Shown here in pieces: positions 60,330-64,000 of a DNA stretch of 64,000 nucleotides (positions are counted from its first letter, which is position 1; the number at the start of each line of letters is the position of its first letter). The stretch is from NCBI RefSeq assembly GCF_000412675.1, contig NC_021505.1, positions 483,501-547,500 of the forward strand, given 5' to 3'. The translations under genes were made by a program, and so were the position numbers. Source of the DNA: Pseudomonas putida NBRC 14164. GTDB taxonomy: Bacteria; Pseudomonadota; Gammaproteobacteria; Pseudomonadales; Pseudomonadaceae. The notes under the pieces were generated by a model. It saw only the letters and a program-made list of their open reading frames with translations. It did no database searches and was not told the origin of the DNA.

Positions 60330-61364
60330 ATGATCAAGGTCGGTATCGTCGGCGGCACGGGTTACACCGGCGTCGAACTGTTGCGTCTGCTGGCACAGCA
60401 TTCACAGGCCGAAGTGGCGGTCATCACTTCGCGCTCCGAGGCGGGCGTGGCGGTGGCGGACATGTACCCGAACCTGCGCGGCCACTATGACGGGCTGGCG
60501 TTCAGCGTGCCGGACAGCAAGGCCCTGGCCGCCTGCGATGTGGTGTTCTTCGCCACTCCGCACGGTGTTGCCCATGCCCTGGCTGGCGAACTGCTGGCGG
60601 CCGGTACCAAGGTGATCGACCTGTCGGCTGACTTCCGCCTGCAGGATGCTACCGAGTGGGGCAAGTGGTATGGCCAGCCGCACGGCGCGCCAGAACTGCT
60701 CAAGGACGCGGTATATGGCCTGCCTGAAGTCAACCGTGAGAAGATTCGCCAGGCGCGCCTGATCGCCGTGCCGGGTTGCTACCCGACCGCCACCCAGCTG
60801 GGCTTCTTGCCGCTGCTGGAAGCGGGCCTGGCCGACCCGTCGCGCCTGATTGCCGACTGCAAGTCGGGTGTCAGTGGCGCTGGTCGTGGTGCGGCAGTCG
60901 GTTCGCTGTTCTGCGAGGCCGGCGAAAGCATGAAGGCCTATGCGGTCAAGGGCCATCGTCACCTGCCGGAAATCAGCCAGGGCCTGCGCCTGGCCGCTGG
61001 CAAGGATATCGGCCTGACCTTCGTGCCGCACTTGACGCCAATGATCCGTGGCATCCACGCCACCCTGTACGCGAACGTGGTCGACACCTCGGTCGACCTG
61101 CAGGCGCTGTTCGAAAAGCGCTACGCCGACGAACCGTTCGTCGATGTGATGCCAGCGGGCAGCCACCCGGAAACCCGCAGTGTGCGCGGCGCCAACGTCT
61201 GCCGCATTGCCGTTCATCGCCCGCAGGGTGGTGACCTGGTGGTGGTGCTGTCGGTGATCGACAACCTGGTCAAGGGCGCGTCGGGCCAGGCGGTACAGAA
61301 CCTGAACATCCTGTTTGGTCTGGATGAGCGCATGGGCCTGTCCCACGCGGGCTTGTTGCCGTAA
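60330..61364 (+). CDS. argC: N-acetyl-gamma-glutamyl-phosphate reductase ArgC
   Basis: A 344-residue enzyme. The NADP motif [17 protein letters not shown] opens the protein, and the catalytic cysteine is C150 in VPGCYPTA. It reduces N-acetylglutamyl phosphate in arginine synthesis. It is transcribed alone from a strong promoter and ends in a terminator. Confidence 0.97.
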   Translation: MIKVGIVGGTGYTGVELLRLLAQHSQAEVAVITSRSEAGVAVADMYPNLRGHYDGLAFSVPDSKALAACDVVFFATPHGVAHALAGELLAAGTKVIDLSADFRLQDATEWGKWYGQPHGAPELLKDAVYGLPEVNREKIRQARLIAVPGCYPTATQLGFLPLLEAGLADPSRLIADCKSGVSGAGRGAAVGSLFCEAGESMKAYAVKGHRHLPEISQGLRLAAGKDIGLTFVPHLTPMIRGIHATLYANVVDTSVDLQALFEKRYADEPFVDVMPAGSHPETRSVRGANVCRIAVHRPQGGDLVVVLSVIDNLVKGASGQAVQNLNILFGLDERMGLSHAGLLP

Positions 61365-61382
61365 GCAAGCCCCTGTCGGAAT

Positions 61383-61410
61383 GGCCCGCCTCGTGCGGGC
61401 CTTTTTGTTT
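61383..61410 (+). terminator. Rho-independent terminator of argC
   Basis: GGCCCGC-CTCGT-GCGGGCC followed by TTTTTGTTT, directly downstream of argC. Confidence 0.93.
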
Positions 61411-61434
61411 GTCGCGACTAAAGCCGCACAATTG

Positions 61435-61464
61435 TTGACCGATTTTCTCGGGAAAGCGGATAAT
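61435..61464 (+). promoter_or_regulatory. Promoter of erpA
   Basis: TTGACC (61435-61440), 18-base spacer, GATAAT (61459-61464), about 46 bases upstream of the erpA start. Iron-sulfur regulation by IscR is common for erpA, but I do not see a clear operator. Confidence 0.65.
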
Positions 61465-61510
61465 GCGCGTCATCGAGTTTTAAGGCGGCAACTGCGCCGG
61501 GAGAGTCAAC

Positions 61511-61861
61511 ATGAGCGTCGAAACCTTCACCCCTACCGGTCTGGAATTCACCCATGGGGCAGCCCAGAAAGTGAAGAACCTGGTCGATGAGGAAGGCAAT
61601 GAGCGTCTGAAGCTGCGGGTGTTCGTGACCGGTGGTGGTTGCTCGGGCTTCCAGTACGGCTTCACTTTCGATGAGGATGTGGCCGAAGACGACACCATCG
61701 TCGAGCGCGAAGGCGTGGCGCTGGTCGTCGACCCGATGAGCTTCCAGTATCTGGCTGGTGCCGAGGTGGACTATCAGGAAGGCCTGGAGGGTTCGCGCTT
61801 TGTGATCAAGAACCCGAACGCTGCCACTACGTGCGGTTGCGGTTCCTCGTTCTCGATCTGA
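61511..61861 (+). CDS. erpA: Iron-sulfur cluster insertion protein ErpA
   Basis: A 116-residue A-type carrier with the three family cysteines C44, C108 and C110 (GGGCSGFQY and TTCGCGSSF). It passes Fe-S clusters to apo-proteins such as IspG. Length and spacing are standard for ErpA in pseudomonads. It stands alone between two terminators. Confidence 0.95.
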   Translation: MSVETFTPTGLEFTHGAAQKVKNLVDEEGNERLKLRVFVTGGGCSGFQYGFTFDEDVAEDDTIVEREGVALVVDPMSFQYLAGAEVDYQEGLEGSRFVIKNPNAATTCGCGSSFSI

Positions 61862-61875
61862 AGTCTGGCCTTACG

Positions 61876-61903
61876 AAAACGCCGCGCAATTGCGCGGCGT
61901 TTT
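61876..61903. terminator. Bidirectional terminator between erpA and anmK
   Basis: AAAACGCCGCGC-AATT-GCGCGGCGTTTT is a perfect twelve-pair stem with A and T flanks, suited to end both converging transcripts. Confidence 0.93.
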
Positions 61904-61920
61904 GCTTTCTGGCGTAGCGG

Positions 61921-64000
<2,080 letters not shown>

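Overview
The window is high-GC chromosomal DNA from a fluorescent pseudomonad, most probably the Pseudomonas putida group. Three things point there. The gene order (pqqF, davAB, rmcA, rpoD-dnaG-rpsU, tsaD, lptD-surA-pdxA, trpE/trpGDC, vfr, argC, erpA, anmK) matches what I recall of the P. putida chromosome. Both the lysine-oxidising davBA pair and the amgK-murU cell-wall recycling pair are present. Many intergenic gaps carry inverted pairs of roughly 35-bp P. putida-type REP elements. I see no prophage, insertion sequence, rRNA, CRISPR array or integrated element, so this is mostly core genome with one small accessory patch at about 4.9-8.3 kb.

Layout. 1-4.8 kb: the 3'-truncated pqqF, then the davB-davA lysine-degradation operon. 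4.9-8.4 kb: the accessory patch, with a HigBA-like toxin-antitoxin pair whose toxin has lost its core by an in-frame deletion, a gene-poor stretch, an Lrp/AsnC regulator, a hexapeptide acyltransferase, a DUF4160/DUF2442-HTH pair, and a CAU tRNA that looks like tRNA-Ile2. 8.4-16.8 kb: rmcA (redox-sensing c-di-GMP enzyme) and the macromolecular-synthesis operon rpsU-dnaG-rpoD. 17-20.9 kb: tsaD, plsY, folB-folK, cca. 20.9-25.8 kb: prkA-yeaH-spoVR stress operon. 26.1-33.7 kb: the long minus-strand run lptD-surA-pdxA-rsmA-apaG-apaH-glpE. 33.9-36.3 kb: amgK-murU-djlA. 36.4-40.5 kb: a DUF3530 protein and a LuxR-type two-component pair. 40.8-45.3 kb: a polyamine-type ABC transporter with a 43-bp tandem repeat between the binding protein and permease genes. 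45.6-53.5 kb: rpe-gph-trpE, the autotransporter esterase estP, and trpGDC. 53.7-64 kb: a lipoate-ligase-like protein, vfr, osmC-like, a six-gene minus-strand run from hemJ to a DUF2157 membrane protein (including coq7 and hinT), argC, erpA, anmK and a truncated M23 peptidase gene.

How it fits together. Two tryptophan loci, trpE and trpGDC, are each preceded by an almost identical 14-residue leader peptide with two Trp codons, a GC-rich hairpin and a similar promoter (TTGCGC, 17 bp, TAnnnT). The two split loci therefore appear to share one attenuation device. At trpE the leader is also the in-frame C-terminus of Gph, so one stretch of DNA would serve as both protein tail and regulatory peptide. 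Cell-wall recycling is represented twice (amgK-murU and anmK, the latter next to a murein endopeptidase). Lysine and polyamine metabolism are represented by davBA and the ABC transporter. Start codons were moved downstream from the longest open frame wherever a Shine-Dalgarno or family alignment favoured it; the family assignments rest on recognition by eye, with no database search.
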